Shown in pieces: positions 8,901 to 16,956 of a DNA stretch of 48,636 nt. A program made the translations under genes and the position numbers. The first letter of the stretch is position 1. Each line of letters starts with the position of its first letter. Under the pieces are notes generated by a model. It had not been told where the DNA came from and made no database searches. It was given only the letters and a program-made list of their open reading frames with translations. Source of the stretch: an uncultured Roseburia sp. (GTDB taxonomy: Bacteria > Bacillota > Clostridia > Lachnospirales > Lachnospiraceae); NCBI GenBank assembly GCA_910584215.1, contig CAJTYI010000011.1, positions 1 to 48,636 of the forward strand. The letters run 5' to 3'.

Positions 8901-10570
8901 TTGCTATTCATCTTGTCAATCACAAATGTCACTGGTATGGACTTCGACTTATCATACCCAGTCACGATATCGCCGCCATTTGTGAAAGCATTTGCATCAC
9001 CACTCTGATTAAAAGCAGAATTGCCTGTCCAGCCAGTCCACGCCTTTATCGTATTATTTGACTGCAACTGGATACCGACCAAATTGCCCTTATCAGACGT
9101 CAAGACTAATGTAGCCTGCCCCTCTGTACCCGAAGGGAACTGAACATCAATCGTGACACTTGACATATCATGTAACGTCACAGGAGAGAGCAGTTCTTTT
9201 ACCGTGTTGCGAACACCGTCGGCCACCGTCCAATTGAGGTTTTCGTAATAGATAATATCGCTGTTCGCGACAAGAATCGTCGCTTTCCCCTGCGCTGTCT
9301 TCCCGTTAGCTTCAGCCTCTGCGATCACATCAAAGACCACCACTTTATCTTCCGATTGAAAACCAGATGCTACGGAAACGGCACCATCAGAAATGGTAAC
9401 GCTTTCATCCGCAGTTGTGGTTCCTGTGGGATAAACATGCCATGTAATCTGAGCATCTTCTATTACATTGTTGTACTGGTCAAGTACAGAGGCCGTAAAC
9501 GGTGCTGATGCAGACGGCTCTGAACCCTTTCTTGCCGCAGCAATAAAAACCTGGCCACCACTCAGATTCACTACAGCTGGCTCTTTCGTATATGTCATCA
9601 ACTGCAATGACATATCCACTGTCTGATCCGCTCCTGCTACCGTAATCTGTTTACTGTCGTTGTCTTTTCCTCCTGCTGTATGCTCATAACCAGTCCGGGA
9701 AGCTTCGATCGTATAGGTACCATCCGGAAGTAAAAACACCGCCTGGCCATTGGCATCTGTAGTAACAGTGGCAGATATACTATCGCCTGTCGCTGTCACC
9801 GTCACATCACCCAATCCGCTTTCATTTTCTTTGACATTGACACTGATTACACCAAGTGCCTTTTTATATTGCTTTAACTCGATGTTGTCCAAGTATGCAT
9901 TGGTCGCTCCATTGAAAAATGTAAAGCCCCCAAATACTTCTGTGTCCGTTTTATCCGCCACATTCATGTAGATCAGCTTCCCGCTGTCTATCTCGGACAC
10001 CATAATATACTGCTTTTGGGAAGCCGGATCGATGAGCGCCCGATAATGCACATAGCCGTCCTTCATCGCTTCAATGACCGTGGAGTCAATACCAATACCA
10101 GCGGTATCTTTGCTCGGTCTATCCGCACCATTATAGAGATAAAACTTATTGTTTGTTTTTACATCCATACTCAACTCAAGGACATTGCCTTCATTGATCT
10201 CCGTTGTACTTGTAGGCCTGTTATCAAATGCAACGGCGATTCCTCTCTGGTTAGTTGTCTCTCCCCTAGTTCCTGTTATGGACAAAACTTTCCCAGCAAC
10301 TGCAGCCACACTGATATCCATATCATTGCCCGTGAAATTCTTTCCCTTGACAGAATATGTAAATGACCCCTTTGTTACACTTTCTAACTCTCCATGGGTC
10401 GGACCTTGTACGGCCTTAATAATTTCAGCATCGGATTCATCAAAATTCTCGCTAAAATAGACTCCATTCTCATCTGCTGCCGCTTTCACCGTCGTCGGCG
10501 TCACAGTCAAGGAAGACACAACGAGTGCCGCCGCCGTCAAAAACGACAGCCATTTCTTTGCTTTTTTCAT
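5975..10570 (-). CDS. secreted SGNH/GDSL esterase (CE12-like) with BspA-like C-terminal repeats
   Basis: A 1531-residue secreted protein. Signal peptide: KKAKKW then a hydrophobic stretch ending near VKAAA (residue about 32). Following are a LamG-like beta domain (about 35-240), a carboxypeptidase-regulatory/SdrD-like beta sandwich (DGTYTIEASRTGYEH, about 250-330), Ig-like modules, and an SGNH hydrolase domain at about 968-1165. It has GDS block I (near 972), the NSG block II, GYND block III (near 1045) and DRLH (near 1140) for the Ser-Asp-His triad. This arrangement fits rhamnogalacturonan/pectin acetylesterases of family CE12. A stalk of PGSSQE-type repeats (about 1262-1364) leads to a C-terminal BspA/LRR_5-like domain shared with three neighbours. 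AAAGGAAAAGGAG precedes ATG. Role in deacetylating plant pectin is inferred. Confidence 0.8.
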   Translation of the reverse strand: MKKAKKWLSFLTAAALVVSSLTVTPTTVKAAADENGVYFSENFDESDAEIIKAVQGPTHGELESVTKGSFTYSVKGKNFTGNDMDISVAAVAGKVLSITGTRGETTNQRGIAVAFDNRPTSTTEINEGNVLELSMDVKTNNKFYLYNGADRPSKDTAGIGIDSTVIEAMKDGYVHYRALIDPASQKQYIMVSEIDSGKLIYMNVADKTDTEVFGGFTFFNGATNAYLDNIELKQYKKALGVISVNVKENESGLGDVTVTATGDSISATVTTDANGQAVFLLPDGTYTIEASRTGYEHTAGGKDNDSKQITVAGADQTVDMSLQLMTYTKEPAVVNLSGGQVFIAAARKGSEPSASAPFTASVLDQYNNVIEDAQITWHVYPTGTTTADESVTISDGAVSVASGFQSEDKVVVFDVIAEAEANGKTAQGKATILVANSDIIYYENLNWTVADGVRNTVKELLSPVTLHDMSSVTIDVQFPSGTEGQATLVLTSDKGNLVGIQLQSNNTIKAWTGWTGNSAFNQSGDANAFTNGGDIVTGYDKSKSIPVTFVIDKMNSNITVSAGGESVSLPMVVGVDTLTGFIHGQYRNDGGVKVSRIIVEEPDPNSLEILGDADFAKVSGQTITRDYKLSQAVIIPDETFAWDISKKEGTLNTENITIGEGTLRVTDQAEPGEYTITAAGSSNEAKKAEFKVTIGDFQEFKPEDIVVSGGKNYNVGGESAYRITKLTDSYGDDVSEYLAQTATWESADTTVIELTESLTPGEALAKAKKPGKTTVKGTIVNGTKTSTVEIPVNVAAYFITKDATGDNTAIEADTLVASSQVVGYQITTAKDGKLVKQEVVKDAPTSVDTTGADKVEVAPVFKHAIGVAGDLKKGGGYDFEVPADTYNFTITNKGKDRCDVYVNNQMLVNNMLQYGSTPDTVVVNDIVVKEGVARIATDDYSSGKDETVADLTVSIVKSPSIVDRVRKVYVLGDSLVARYYNGGSASNNVQTGWGQVLENYMTNDVEVVDLANSGITAFGLLNSAFSQVKSSAKAGDLFILESGYNDANRDKEQMVDAVKTMITEARAVGADVVIVTPNASCHDYKADVARAQEMRDIAAETGTACVDLATLSYEFLMGVYGAEFTAQDSVWSVYNVTDRLHSTYNGAHKFASLVAKALADMDKYSSIIDKKYGYAFTDAKGATIVCSASEVSEEEKEMIVYKTEQSKTVQAMATPGDSVAVTKLITDALEAISAATTKEEIDKIVADLPAAIEAQKKLEAESSETPDDSQTPGSSQEPGSSQEPGSSQEPGSSQEPGSSQEPGSSQEPGSSQEPGSSQTPTPGDSQAPTPGDSQTPTPGNSQTPGSSQTPGSSQTPGSSQAPSAQKVGAKFTVSKNNYKVTKSGKAPTVEFTGTKNTGKTIKIPDTVKDKNGVVYKVTTIGKNAMKGNRKVTAITVGKNVTNIKDNAFANCQKLTKVSINSTALTTIGKTVFNGDKKLNTITIKSTKLKTVGKNALKGTKKNITIKVPKQKVSAYKSKFKNKGQKYFKVKK
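6478..6780 (-). repeat. tandem PGSSQ/E-type stalk repeats within the esterase gene
   Basis: Degenerate 15-bp units encode PGSSQ, PGSSQEPG and PTPGDSQ-like pentapeptides, about 20 copies. They form a flexible surface stalk between the esterase and the C-terminal domain; copy number is prone to slippage. Confidence 0.85.
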
Positions 10571-10648
10571 TTCTTCTCCTTTTCCTTTCTAAAGTTTACA
10601 AGTCAATTCCTGTGAAACAATTGCCTGCACCAGAAGGCGCAAATTACC

Positions 10649-10702
10649 TCATAGCATTGCACACTGCCGCTTCTGCGGCATTTCTTCCATCTGCTTTTGC
10701 AC
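10649..10702 (-). CDS. possible 17-aa leader peptide upstream of the first esterase
   Basis: In the 5' UTR of the esterase at 10570, AAGGGGGG is followed closely by GTG at 10702 and an ORF of 17 codons (MQKQMEEMPQKRQCAML) ending in TGA at 10649. The second esterase gene has the same G-rich stretch and GTGCAAAA start in its leader. The SD-to-GTG distance is short, and expression is unproven, so this may simply be a conserved RNA element. Confidence 0.3.
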   Translation of the reverse strand: MQKQMEEMPQKRQCAML

Positions 10703-10713
10703 TCCCCCCTTCT
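10695..10713 (-). promoter_or_regulatory. conserved leader element shared with second esterase gene
   Basis: Minus-strand AGAAGGGGGGAGTGCAAAA is matched with one indel and no other change by 16646-16665 upstream of the other SGNH esterase gene. Its place in the untranslated leader suggests a translational or post-transcriptional signal. Confidence 0.5.
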
Positions 10714-10749
10714 CTCTGCCGTCTCATTTCACACTGTCTTTTTTATTAC

Positions 10750-10781
10750 TAAAGATATCTCGTCATAAGTATATCATAATT
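10750..10781 (-). promoter_or_regulatory. promoter region copy A (extended -10)
   Basis: The minus strand carries TGATATACT, an extended -10, followed by ATGACGAGATATCTTTA. The 32-bp block matches 16693-16724, upstream of the second esterase, at 28 of 32 positions. No -35 box is evident at either copy, so an activator or extended -10 recognition is likely. Confidence 0.55.
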
Positions 10782-10840
10782 TTCTGATTTTTACTACCAT
10801 CATTTTAAAAAATCATTACTTTTTTAGTATTCTTTTATAT

Positions 10841-12043
10841 TTACAAAAAATTACATTTCTGGATGATCTCTTCCATCACATCGGCTGTTCTGATGCGGGA
10901 ACTATCCAGCACTGCGGTATACGTTTCCGCTGTAATCCGAATCCCCGCATGTCCGAGATGTTCCGATATCACTTTCAAATCAATGCCGCCGTTTAACAAC
11001 AGCGTCGCATTGGTATGCCTGAGTTTGTGCAGCGTCATATATTCAAACTCGGTTCCCTTGAGGAAACGTTTTAATGTTGTGTTTAATGTACTGCGGTCTT
11101 TATAGTTTCCGGTGGAAGAGGTGAACACCATTTCCGGATGCAAAAACGACTCCCCGACTTCGCACTGTAACTTCCGCTGCTCTTGCTGATGCCGTTTTAG
11201 CAAAGATATAAGCTTTTCATTCATATATAGATCTCTGACACTGGTTGCCGATTTAGGCGACGTGAGAAAGTGCCTGCCTCCCACATCAGTCAACGTGTGG
11301 CGTATATGAAGTTTTCTCCGTTCAAAATCAATGTCGCGCCACTGCAAGCCTAGACACTCTCCCGACCGCATACCGGTAAATAAAAGTACCAGTATCACCG
11401 TATTGAACGGAGAATATTGTTCAAACATCTTTAAAAAATATGGCAATTCCTCCAATGTCAGAAACATTTTCTTTTGTTCCTCCATTGGATTTTTTCTAGG
11501 CAATATCACATTGATGCAAGGTGTCTGCCTGATGTATCCCTGTGTGACCGCAAATTTAAACAAACTTTGCAGGATTCCGTAGAGTCGCTTTGCGCTTCCG
11601 GGTGACAGAGGTTTTTCCTCCCCCTTGATTACTGATTTGTGGGCAGCAAAGAAGTGGCTGATGACAGCAGTCGAAATATCTTTCAGCCTTTTATTTCCAA
11701 AATAAGCCATGAAATGATATGTTATTTGCTTTTGATAATTATAAATGGTAATAGGTTTTAGATTTACGGGAGCGTATACACAAAAATAATCATCGACCAG
11801 CTCGTGAAAACGCATATTTTCCTTGAGATTGTACACCCCTTTACAATAGTTGGAAAAAATAATATACTGCTCTTTTGCCAACTTGTCGGCCTGCCGTTTT
11901 GTCACCCCTGAAGGCGGTGTATACGTCATAGTCTTACGGATCTGACGATGGTTGACATCATAACCCATATACACGGTAAAACGGTATGATTTTCCCCTCT
12001 GTATAATGCCGGTGTCCACGTTCCTTGTCTCTTCTTTTGCCAT
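10841..12043 (-). CDS. tyrosine-type site-specific integrase
   Basis: A 400-residue phage/ICE-type integrase. The N-terminal part (about 1-70) is an AP2-like arm-binding domain, about 75-175 a SAM-like core-binding domain, and about 195-385 the catalytic domain. All catalytic residues are present: R226 (GMRSGE), K264 (TSPKSATS), H339 and R342 (HKLRHT), H365 (HLGHAG) and the nucleophile Y375 (ETYTAV). It should therefore be active. The ATG at 12043 has AAAGGAG seven bases upstream; a GTG 18 bases earlier overlaps that site and is unlikely. No excisionase, replication or transfer genes adjoin it. It is isolated between two esterase genes whose promoters are near-identical direct repeats, which may mark a small cassette or just shared ancestry. 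Confidence 0.92.
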   Translation of the reverse strand: MAKEETRNVDTGIIQRGKSYRFTVYMGYDVNHRQIRKTMTYTPPSGVTKRQADKLAKEQYIIFSNYCKGVYNLKENMRFHELVDDYFCVYAPVNLKPITIYNYQKQITYHFMAYFGNKRLKDISTAVISHFFAAHKSVIKGEEKPLSPGSAKRLYGILQSLFKFAVTQGYIRQTPCINVILPRKNPMEEQKKMFLTLEELPYFLKMFEQYSPFNTVILVLLFTGMRSGECLGLQWRDIDFERRKLHIRHTLTDVGGRHFLTSPKSATSVRDLYMNEKLISLLKRHQQEQRKLQCEVGESFLHPEMVFTSSTGNYKDRSTLNTTLKRFLKGTEFEYMTLHKLRHTNATLLLNGGIDLKVISEHLGHAGIRITAETYTAVLDSSRIRTADVMEEIIQKCNFL

Positions 12044-12216
12044 AATAACAGCTCCTTTCACATGATCGTTTTACTGATATACCACCACCAGATAATCAAA
12101 ATCTGCTTTTCTTTGTGCAAAAAATGCATATCTGGGGTCAAGAAAAATATTAGAAGAAAATAAACACCAGATCAACACCAATGTGAAAATTTTGGTAATT
12201 AAAATGCACAAATATA

Positions 12217-12249
12217 AGGGGGCAATGACTATAAAAGCCATTGCCCCCT
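12217..12249 (-). terminator. terminator of the second esterase gene
   Basis: AGGGGGCAATG and CATTGCCCCCT form a perfect 11-bp stem with an 11-nt loop. On the minus strand TTATATTT follows. It lies 63 bp past the esterase stop at 12312. The rest of 12044-12311, upstream of the integrase start, holds nothing else I recognise. Confidence 0.75.
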
Positions 12250-12311
12250 ATTGTCTCTTATTATATTACATACCGCCTACACAATCCTTTTTACGCCGTC
12301 AAAGCTGTCTT

Positions 12312-15300
12312 TTATTCTGTTGCAGCCGCGTCTTCCTGAACTATTTTAGCCACTTCTCCTAAGAGATAATTGGCGATTCTGTTTGCCAAATACTCTTTGT
12401 AATGATTGTGATCTCCATACCAGCTTAAAACCATATCAATCACTTCCTTATGAGTTGTTCCGTATTCGGCATTATACGCTGCCACATCAGCAGCCGTAAG
12501 AGTATTCATCCAATCCTCTCCCCACTGGCCTAATTCAATCTTATCCAGACCTTTTTCCTGTGCGATCTGTCTTAAAAGACCATTTCTCGCTCCATCACCG
12601 CGGTTGTTGGTAAATTTCTTTGTTTCCGGATTATAAAGATTCGTATCAAGCGTCCCCTGTTTTGTGACAGGCCCATCCGGTGTCGCTGTTACGATAATGG
12701 GGATAGCGCCTCTTTGAATAATACCTTCTACATAATATTCACCCATCAGTGTAAGGAATGTATCACTGGATTCGCTGCCGTTAATTCCCATATTCACTGT
12801 TACATAATCGCCAGGGCATAATGCAAGCAGAACTTCCTCCGCTCTTCCCGCATTATAATACACTACGGAATTATCACCCGCCTTGCCGCGGTTTGTAAAC
12901 GAGCCAAAACAATCCGGCAGAGTAACCGCCGCAGAGCCAACTACATTGCCCCACGAAATATTTCCCTCTGCGTTATTGTTTGTTGTAGAGTCACCGATCG
13001 CATAAAGATTCGGCTTTGCCTGCTTCGTTTTTGCGGGAGCCTGTGAGATCACTACCTGCTTTACACTGGAATTTGCTGCAAACGTGAGATCAAGCACACC
13101 GTCGCAAACTGCAACGCTAAAGTTTGCCCCTGTCTTTGTGATTCCCGTATCAACCGAAACGCGCTCCACAACCTCTGCTTTTAAGGAATCCGATGTCGTG
13201 TCGACCGAAACATTATAATTTCCGTTTGGTACTTTTGCTTTGAATCGATAAGCCGTTGTGCCGCTGATACTGTCCTCCGCCGCTGTCAGACCTTCCGTTA
13301 TATGGAATCCATAACCGATCTTATCGGAATACTGAGATGTATTGGTCACCTGTGTATATCCTTCCTCCGGATCTTTCGAGCCAAAGGCAAATGACATACC
13401 ATGAATATTCACTCGGATCGTCGCAGAAAGACCCTCTTCATTTTGTGCTTTAATAATCACAATACCCGGTGTCGCATCTGCCGCAACAGTAAGTATAGCG
13501 TTCTCAAATGTAACTCCTTTTATGACCGTCTCCTGGAAATTCTTATCGAGGAGTGTATAAGTAATGGCTCCGCCTTCCTCAATCGGCTCCCCAGAACCAG
13601 AACGTGTTTCTGCAGCAAACTGATATACAACTGGCTCTTCTCCCGCAAACGGGATCGTAACAGAAGATATAGACTTGGTAAATGCGACAACATTGCCTGA
13701 TGTTGTCAACCGAATCACTTTCTCTGCCTGTATTCCATCCTTTGTAGCCACAACTGTTACTGCACCGGATGCGCCCGCTTTCACTGTGAGTGTAGCCGCC
13801 TGGCCGGAAGACGTAAGTTCTACATTGGCATATTCTTCCGCCAGAGACCATGTAGGTGCACCTGTTATTTTAATCCCGTCTTCACCAGTCAAGATCGAGG
13901 ATAACTCCACTGTGACGTCTGTTTCACCTTCATCCGGCACTTTTATCGTATCTGCTGAAGAAGTAATTATCATTTCCTGTAAAGTCGGTCTATATGCTTT
14001 AAATTTCTGCAGATACATCGGCCAACTACCTGAAAAACAGAAGTATTTTTGATTATCGGCCGGATTGGTCATTTCAACTTCCGCCGTCTCCCCAACTTTC
14101 CTGCCATCCTCATCGTAAACAGCTACCGTATACTTTTGAACGCTGGGATCCGCAGATATCACATAGCGATACCATTCTGTTGCACTGATATTTGCAATTG
14201 CCTGCGTGCCCACTGTCAGTGTTCCACTAGCATAAGATGCCGTCCACTCCGGTTTGGCCTTGTCAGCATTATTCGGGGTATTGGCGTATACACCAAACGC
14301 TATATTTGCCGGGAACTTGGCAGTGAAATCAATTACATACTGGCTTGTCTGGTCTATCCACTGATATACTGCAACAGTAGAACCCCCGCCACCGTTGGAG
14401 GCAAACTCCAGAGACTTCACTCCTGCTTCATCTTTTACCAGCTTCATGGTTCTGTCACTGTTAGAACCGTAAATCGACCAGTTATTCAATACCATGTCTC
14501 TGCCGTTTATTGCATCAGCCGTTCCCTGATATCCTACTAGAGAATCCGCATAGTCGTTCATGTCCTCAAAATAGCCGTCATCCGGTGCAAGCTGTGTCGC
14601 GGAAGCAGTCCCTTTACCTAAAATTACAAACGGCGTGCGGAGCACTTTTTCTTTGTCTTCATACGTTACTTTCGCCTGCACATAACCAAAGTAGTTTCCG
14701 ACACCGTTTCTAACATTAAAATATGCGTTTGTGCCGTCTGGCTTTTCTCCGTCAGTGCCCGCACCTGTCCCTGCTTCTTTTGTCAGGGAAACATAGCCGT
14801 CATCTGTATCCAGACCAACGGTTGACCATTCCACAGATACCTGATCAGACAGATCGCCGCCCTGATCTCCTGTTACTTTTATCTCAACTGGAAGATGAAC
14901 TGGGCTATCCTCAGGCGGATTCGCAATCTTTTGCTCCAGTTTGGAACCAAGTTCTATACTTGATATCATCTCTTCGCCGAGCTCTCCAAACTCATCTCGA
15001 TCTGTCACGTCACGAATCACGATGTTATCCAGTGCACAGATGCCGTTTCCTCTACCCGAAATCACATACATCCCCGTAACATTTCCTGCCCCAGCAAATG
15101 GCGTCATGACTTGTTTTGCAATCTCTTTTTTTGATGCATCCAAAATCGTTGTCGATACCATCTTTTTGTCCTTATCCACATAAATGGAATAGTGATACCA
15201 CGCCCCAGAAGACAGTGTCACTGCCTTATTCGCCACTTCACTCGGCACATATGTCTTACTGTCTGATGTCTGCAATTTAAACACATATCCACTATTAGCA

Positions 15301-16571
15301 GCCGGCCCGCTCGGGTCCGGTGTAGATGAAAAATTCGTGTCCTTCAATGCAATCGTCGCTGTGTTGTTTTTAGGCGTAATTGCAGCGTCAAATTCTATCA
15401 TATACGCCTGCTTATCCGCAACATCTAAATCAGTAAACGGAATGTCAGCGCTGCGATTACCGCTGCCGCTGGTATTTTTAAATGATAAATACTTACCCTG
15501 AGATGCATGATTCTCAATCGTCAGTCCCTCTGCCATATAACCCGAGCTCGCCACAGTCAACGCGTCTGTGACACTCTCAAAATTCTGCCGGTAAATTGCC
15601 GGTATCTCGCTCTCAGGGGGTACCTCAGTATCAGGCTCCTGTGTACTGGGCGTCTCGCTCGACGGTTTCTCCGTATTCGGCGTCTCACTCGACGGCGCCT
15701 CCGTACTCGGCGTCTCACTCGACGGTGTCTCCGTATCCGGTGTCTCGCTCGGCGGTGCCTCCGTACCCGGTGTCTCGCTCGACGGCGCCTCTGTACCTGG
15801 TGTCTCACTCGACGGCGCCTCCGTACTCGGTGTCTCACTCGATGGTGTCGGCGTCTGCGTTGCCGGCGTCTCACTCGATGGTGTCGGCGTCTGCGTTGCC
15901 GGCGTCTCACTCGATGGTGTTGGTATCTGCGTGCTCGGCACTTCTGCTCCAGCCACCAAAACAGTAAGTTTTAAGCTTTTTTTCGAGCCTGTCTCTTTGA
16001 TTGTAAGGGTCGTCGTACCACCGGCTTTTCCTGTGATCTTACCCTTGTTGTTCACCGTTGCAACTGATTTATCCTTAATCGTATAGGTATAACCTTCTGC
16101 AACTGAACCCTTTGGCAGTACGCTCGGTTTTACAGTTATCGTTTTGCCTGCAGCCACAGCAATCTTGCCATTTGCCGCCGCAGATACCTTGATCGATTTA
16201 ACCGCTTTTTCCGCCACCTGTACCTTACAGGTCGCCTTTACGTTCTTTTTGATCTTAGAAATAACCTGTATAGTAGCTTTTCCTTTTTTTAAGCCTTTGA
16301 TCGTACCATTCTTATTAACAGACGCAATCTTTGGCTTCGTTGATTTGAATGTAACGCTCTTTGAAGCCTTCGCCGGCTTAACGGACGCTACTTTCAACTT
16401 GAATGTTTTGCCCTTGACAACAACCTTATTCGTACTGTTTAAGGTAATCTTGGTCGGCGCCTTTGCCTTTGCCGCCTGCACCTCGACAGACGTCCCCGTA
16501 AATATGCCGCTTACCGTGAGCAAAAATGCTAACAGCAACGCAACTGTCCGCTTCATACGCAAGGTATTCAT
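12312..16571 (-). CDS. secreted SGNH/GDSL esterase (CE12-like) with N-terminal Ig-like domains
   Basis: A 1419-residue secreted protein with signal peptide (hydrophobic core 8-25, cleavage near VQAA). Two BIG2/Ig-like modules follow (about 36-120 and 122-205; VTFKSTKPKIASVNKNGTI and VATVNNKGKITG are typical). A stalk of SSETP[GSN]TEAP repeats (about 210-325) leads to two concanavalin/LamG-like domains (about 330-540 and 670-870), further Ig-like modules, and a C-terminal SGNH hydrolase domain (about 1187-1405). It has GDST (near 1192), NRGKAG, MGINGS and DHNH (near 1388) blocks. Ser, Asp and His of the triad are present. CE12-type rhamnogalacturonan acetylesterases have this pattern. Unlike its neighbours, it lacks the BspA-like C-terminal domain. 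AAAAGGAGGGG precedes ATG. It probably removes acetyl groups from plant polysaccharide outside the cell. Confidence 0.8.
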   Translation of the reverse strand: MNTLRMKRTVALLLAFLLTVSGIFTGTSVEVQAAKAKAPTKITLNSTNKVVVKGKTFKLKVASVKPAKASKSVTFKSTKPKIASVNKNGTIKGLKKGKATIQVISKIKKNVKATCKVQVAEKAVKSIKVSAAANGKIAVAAGKTITVKPSVLPKGSVAEGYTYTIKDKSVATVNNKGKITGKAGGTTTLTIKETGSKKSLKLTVLVAGAEVPSTQIPTPSSETPATQTPTPSSETPATQTPTPSSETPSTEAPSSETPGTEAPSSETPGTEAPPSETPDTETPSSETPSTEAPSSETPNTEKPSSETPSTQEPDTEVPPESEIPAIYRQNFESVTDALTVASSGYMAEGLTIENHASQGKYLSFKNTSGSGNRSADIPFTDLDVADKQAYMIEFDAAITPKNNTATIALKDTNFSSTPDPSGPAANSGYVFKLQTSDSKTYVPSEVANKAVTLSSGAWYHYSIYVDKDKKMVSTTILDASKKEIAKQVMTPFAGAGNVTGMYVISGRGNGICALDNIVIRDVTDRDEFGELGEEMISSIELGSKLEQKIANPPEDSPVHLPVEIKVTGDQGGDLSDQVSVEWSTVGLDTDDGYVSLTKEAGTGAGTDGEKPDGTNAYFNVRNGVGNYFGYVQAKVTYEDKEKVLRTPFVILGKGTASATQLAPDDGYFEDMNDYADSLVGYQGTADAINGRDMVLNNWSIYGSNSDRTMKLVKDEAGVKSLEFASNGGGGSTVAVYQWIDQTSQYVIDFTAKFPANIAFGVYANTPNNADKAKPEWTASYASGTLTVGTQAIANISATEWYRYVISADPSVQKYTVAVYDEDGRKVGETAEVEMTNPADNQKYFCFSGSWPMYLQKFKAYRPTLQEMIITSSADTIKVPDEGETDVTVELSSILTGEDGIKITGAPTWSLAEEYANVELTSSGQAATLTVKAGASGAVTVVATKDGIQAEKVIRLTTSGNVVAFTKSISSVTIPFAGEEPVVYQFAAETRSGSGEPIEEGGAITYTLLDKNFQETVIKGVTFENAILTVAADATPGIVIIKAQNEEGLSATIRVNIHGMSFAFGSKDPEEGYTQVTNTSQYSDKIGYGFHITEGLTAAEDSISGTTAYRFKAKVPNGNYNVSVDTTSDSLKAEVVERVSVDTGITKTGANFSVAVCDGVLDLTFAANSSVKQVVISQAPAKTKQAKPNLYAIGDSTTNNNAEGNISWGNVVGSAAVTLPDCFGSFTNRGKAGDNSVVYYNAGRAEEVLLALCPGDYVTVNMGINGSESSDTFLTLMGEYYVEGIIQRGAIPIIVTATPDGPVTKQGTLDTNLYNPETKKFTNNRGDGARNGLLRQIAQEKGLDKIELGQWGEDWMNTLTAADVAAYNAEYGTTHKEVIDMVLSWYGDHNHYKEYLANRIANYLLGEVAKIVQEDAAATE
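15640..15935 (-). repeat. SSETP/TEAP stalk repeats in second esterase
   Basis: Degenerate 30-bp and 36-bp units encode PSSETPGTEA and TQTPTPSSETPA blocks. The composition gives a flexible extracellular linker between the Ig-like modules and the carbohydrate-binding-like domains. Confidence 0.8.
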
Positions 16572-16645
16572 AAAATTTTCCCCTCCTTTTATTGTTCATG
16601 CTTGTGCCAATCCATGGCACCTCTAAGTACATCCTGTCATACGGT

Positions 16646-16665
16646 TTTTGCACTCCCTCCCTTCT
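16646..16665 (-). promoter_or_regulatory. conserved leader element copy B
   Basis: Minus-strand AGAAGGGAGGGAGTGCAAAA matches the leader of the first esterase (10695-10713) with a single inserted base. The GTG here opens a frame that runs past the esterase ATG, so the conserved unit is more likely an RNA or regulatory signal than a fixed peptide. Confidence 0.45.
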
Positions 16666-16692
16666 GTGATTCTCTCCTTCTACTTTCTCTTG

Positions 16693-16724
16693 TAAAGATA
16701 CCTCGTCATTAATATAACATAATT
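16693..16724 (-). promoter_or_regulatory. promoter region copy B (extended -10)
   Basis: TGTTATATT, an extended -10, is followed by ATGACGAGGTATCTTTA on the minus strand. It matches copy A (10750-10781) at 28 of 32 bases, pointing to common regulation of the two esterases. Confidence 0.55.
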
Positions 16725-16762
16725 GCGCAAAATTTACTATGTTTTTTTTGTAAATTGGTGAT

Positions 16763-16790
16763 ATTATACAAAAACATGTTATATTTCTAA
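16763..16790 (-). promoter_or_regulatory. possible upstream second promoter for the second esterase
   Basis: The minus strand has TTAGAA (16785-16790), 16 bp, and TATAAT (16763-16768). The rest of 16725-16872 is AT-rich and shows nothing else. Confidence 0.35.
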
Positions 16791-16872
16791 CCTATGCGAG
16801 TTTTGATGAAAATTTATTTCTGAGCAATGAAAATTAAAAAATTTGTATCATACCACAATGAACACGCATATA

Positions 16873-16914
16873 AAAACAGCGAACTGTTTTACGTGAAAAC
16901 AAATCCGCTGTTTT
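16873..16914 (-). terminator. terminator of the PGTET-stalk surface protein gene
   Basis: AAAACAGCG and CGCTGTTTT form a 9-bp stem with an inner GTTTT/AAAAC hairpin, 42 bp downstream of the stop at 16957. TTTTTATA follows in the minus direction. Confidence 0.65.
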
Positions 16915-16956
16915 ATTACATATGTAACTTAATGTGAAAAAACTGTGTGCAGACAC

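Noticed and set aside
10841..12043. Integrase as part of a prophage or integrative conjugative element
   Set aside because: No phage, replication, excisionase or transfer genes are nearby; neighbours are host-type secreted proteins.
16426..16653. Frame opened by GTG in the second esterase leader (75 codons)
   Set aside because: It runs deep into the esterase gene in another frame and has no family resemblance; only the start region is conserved with the first esterase.
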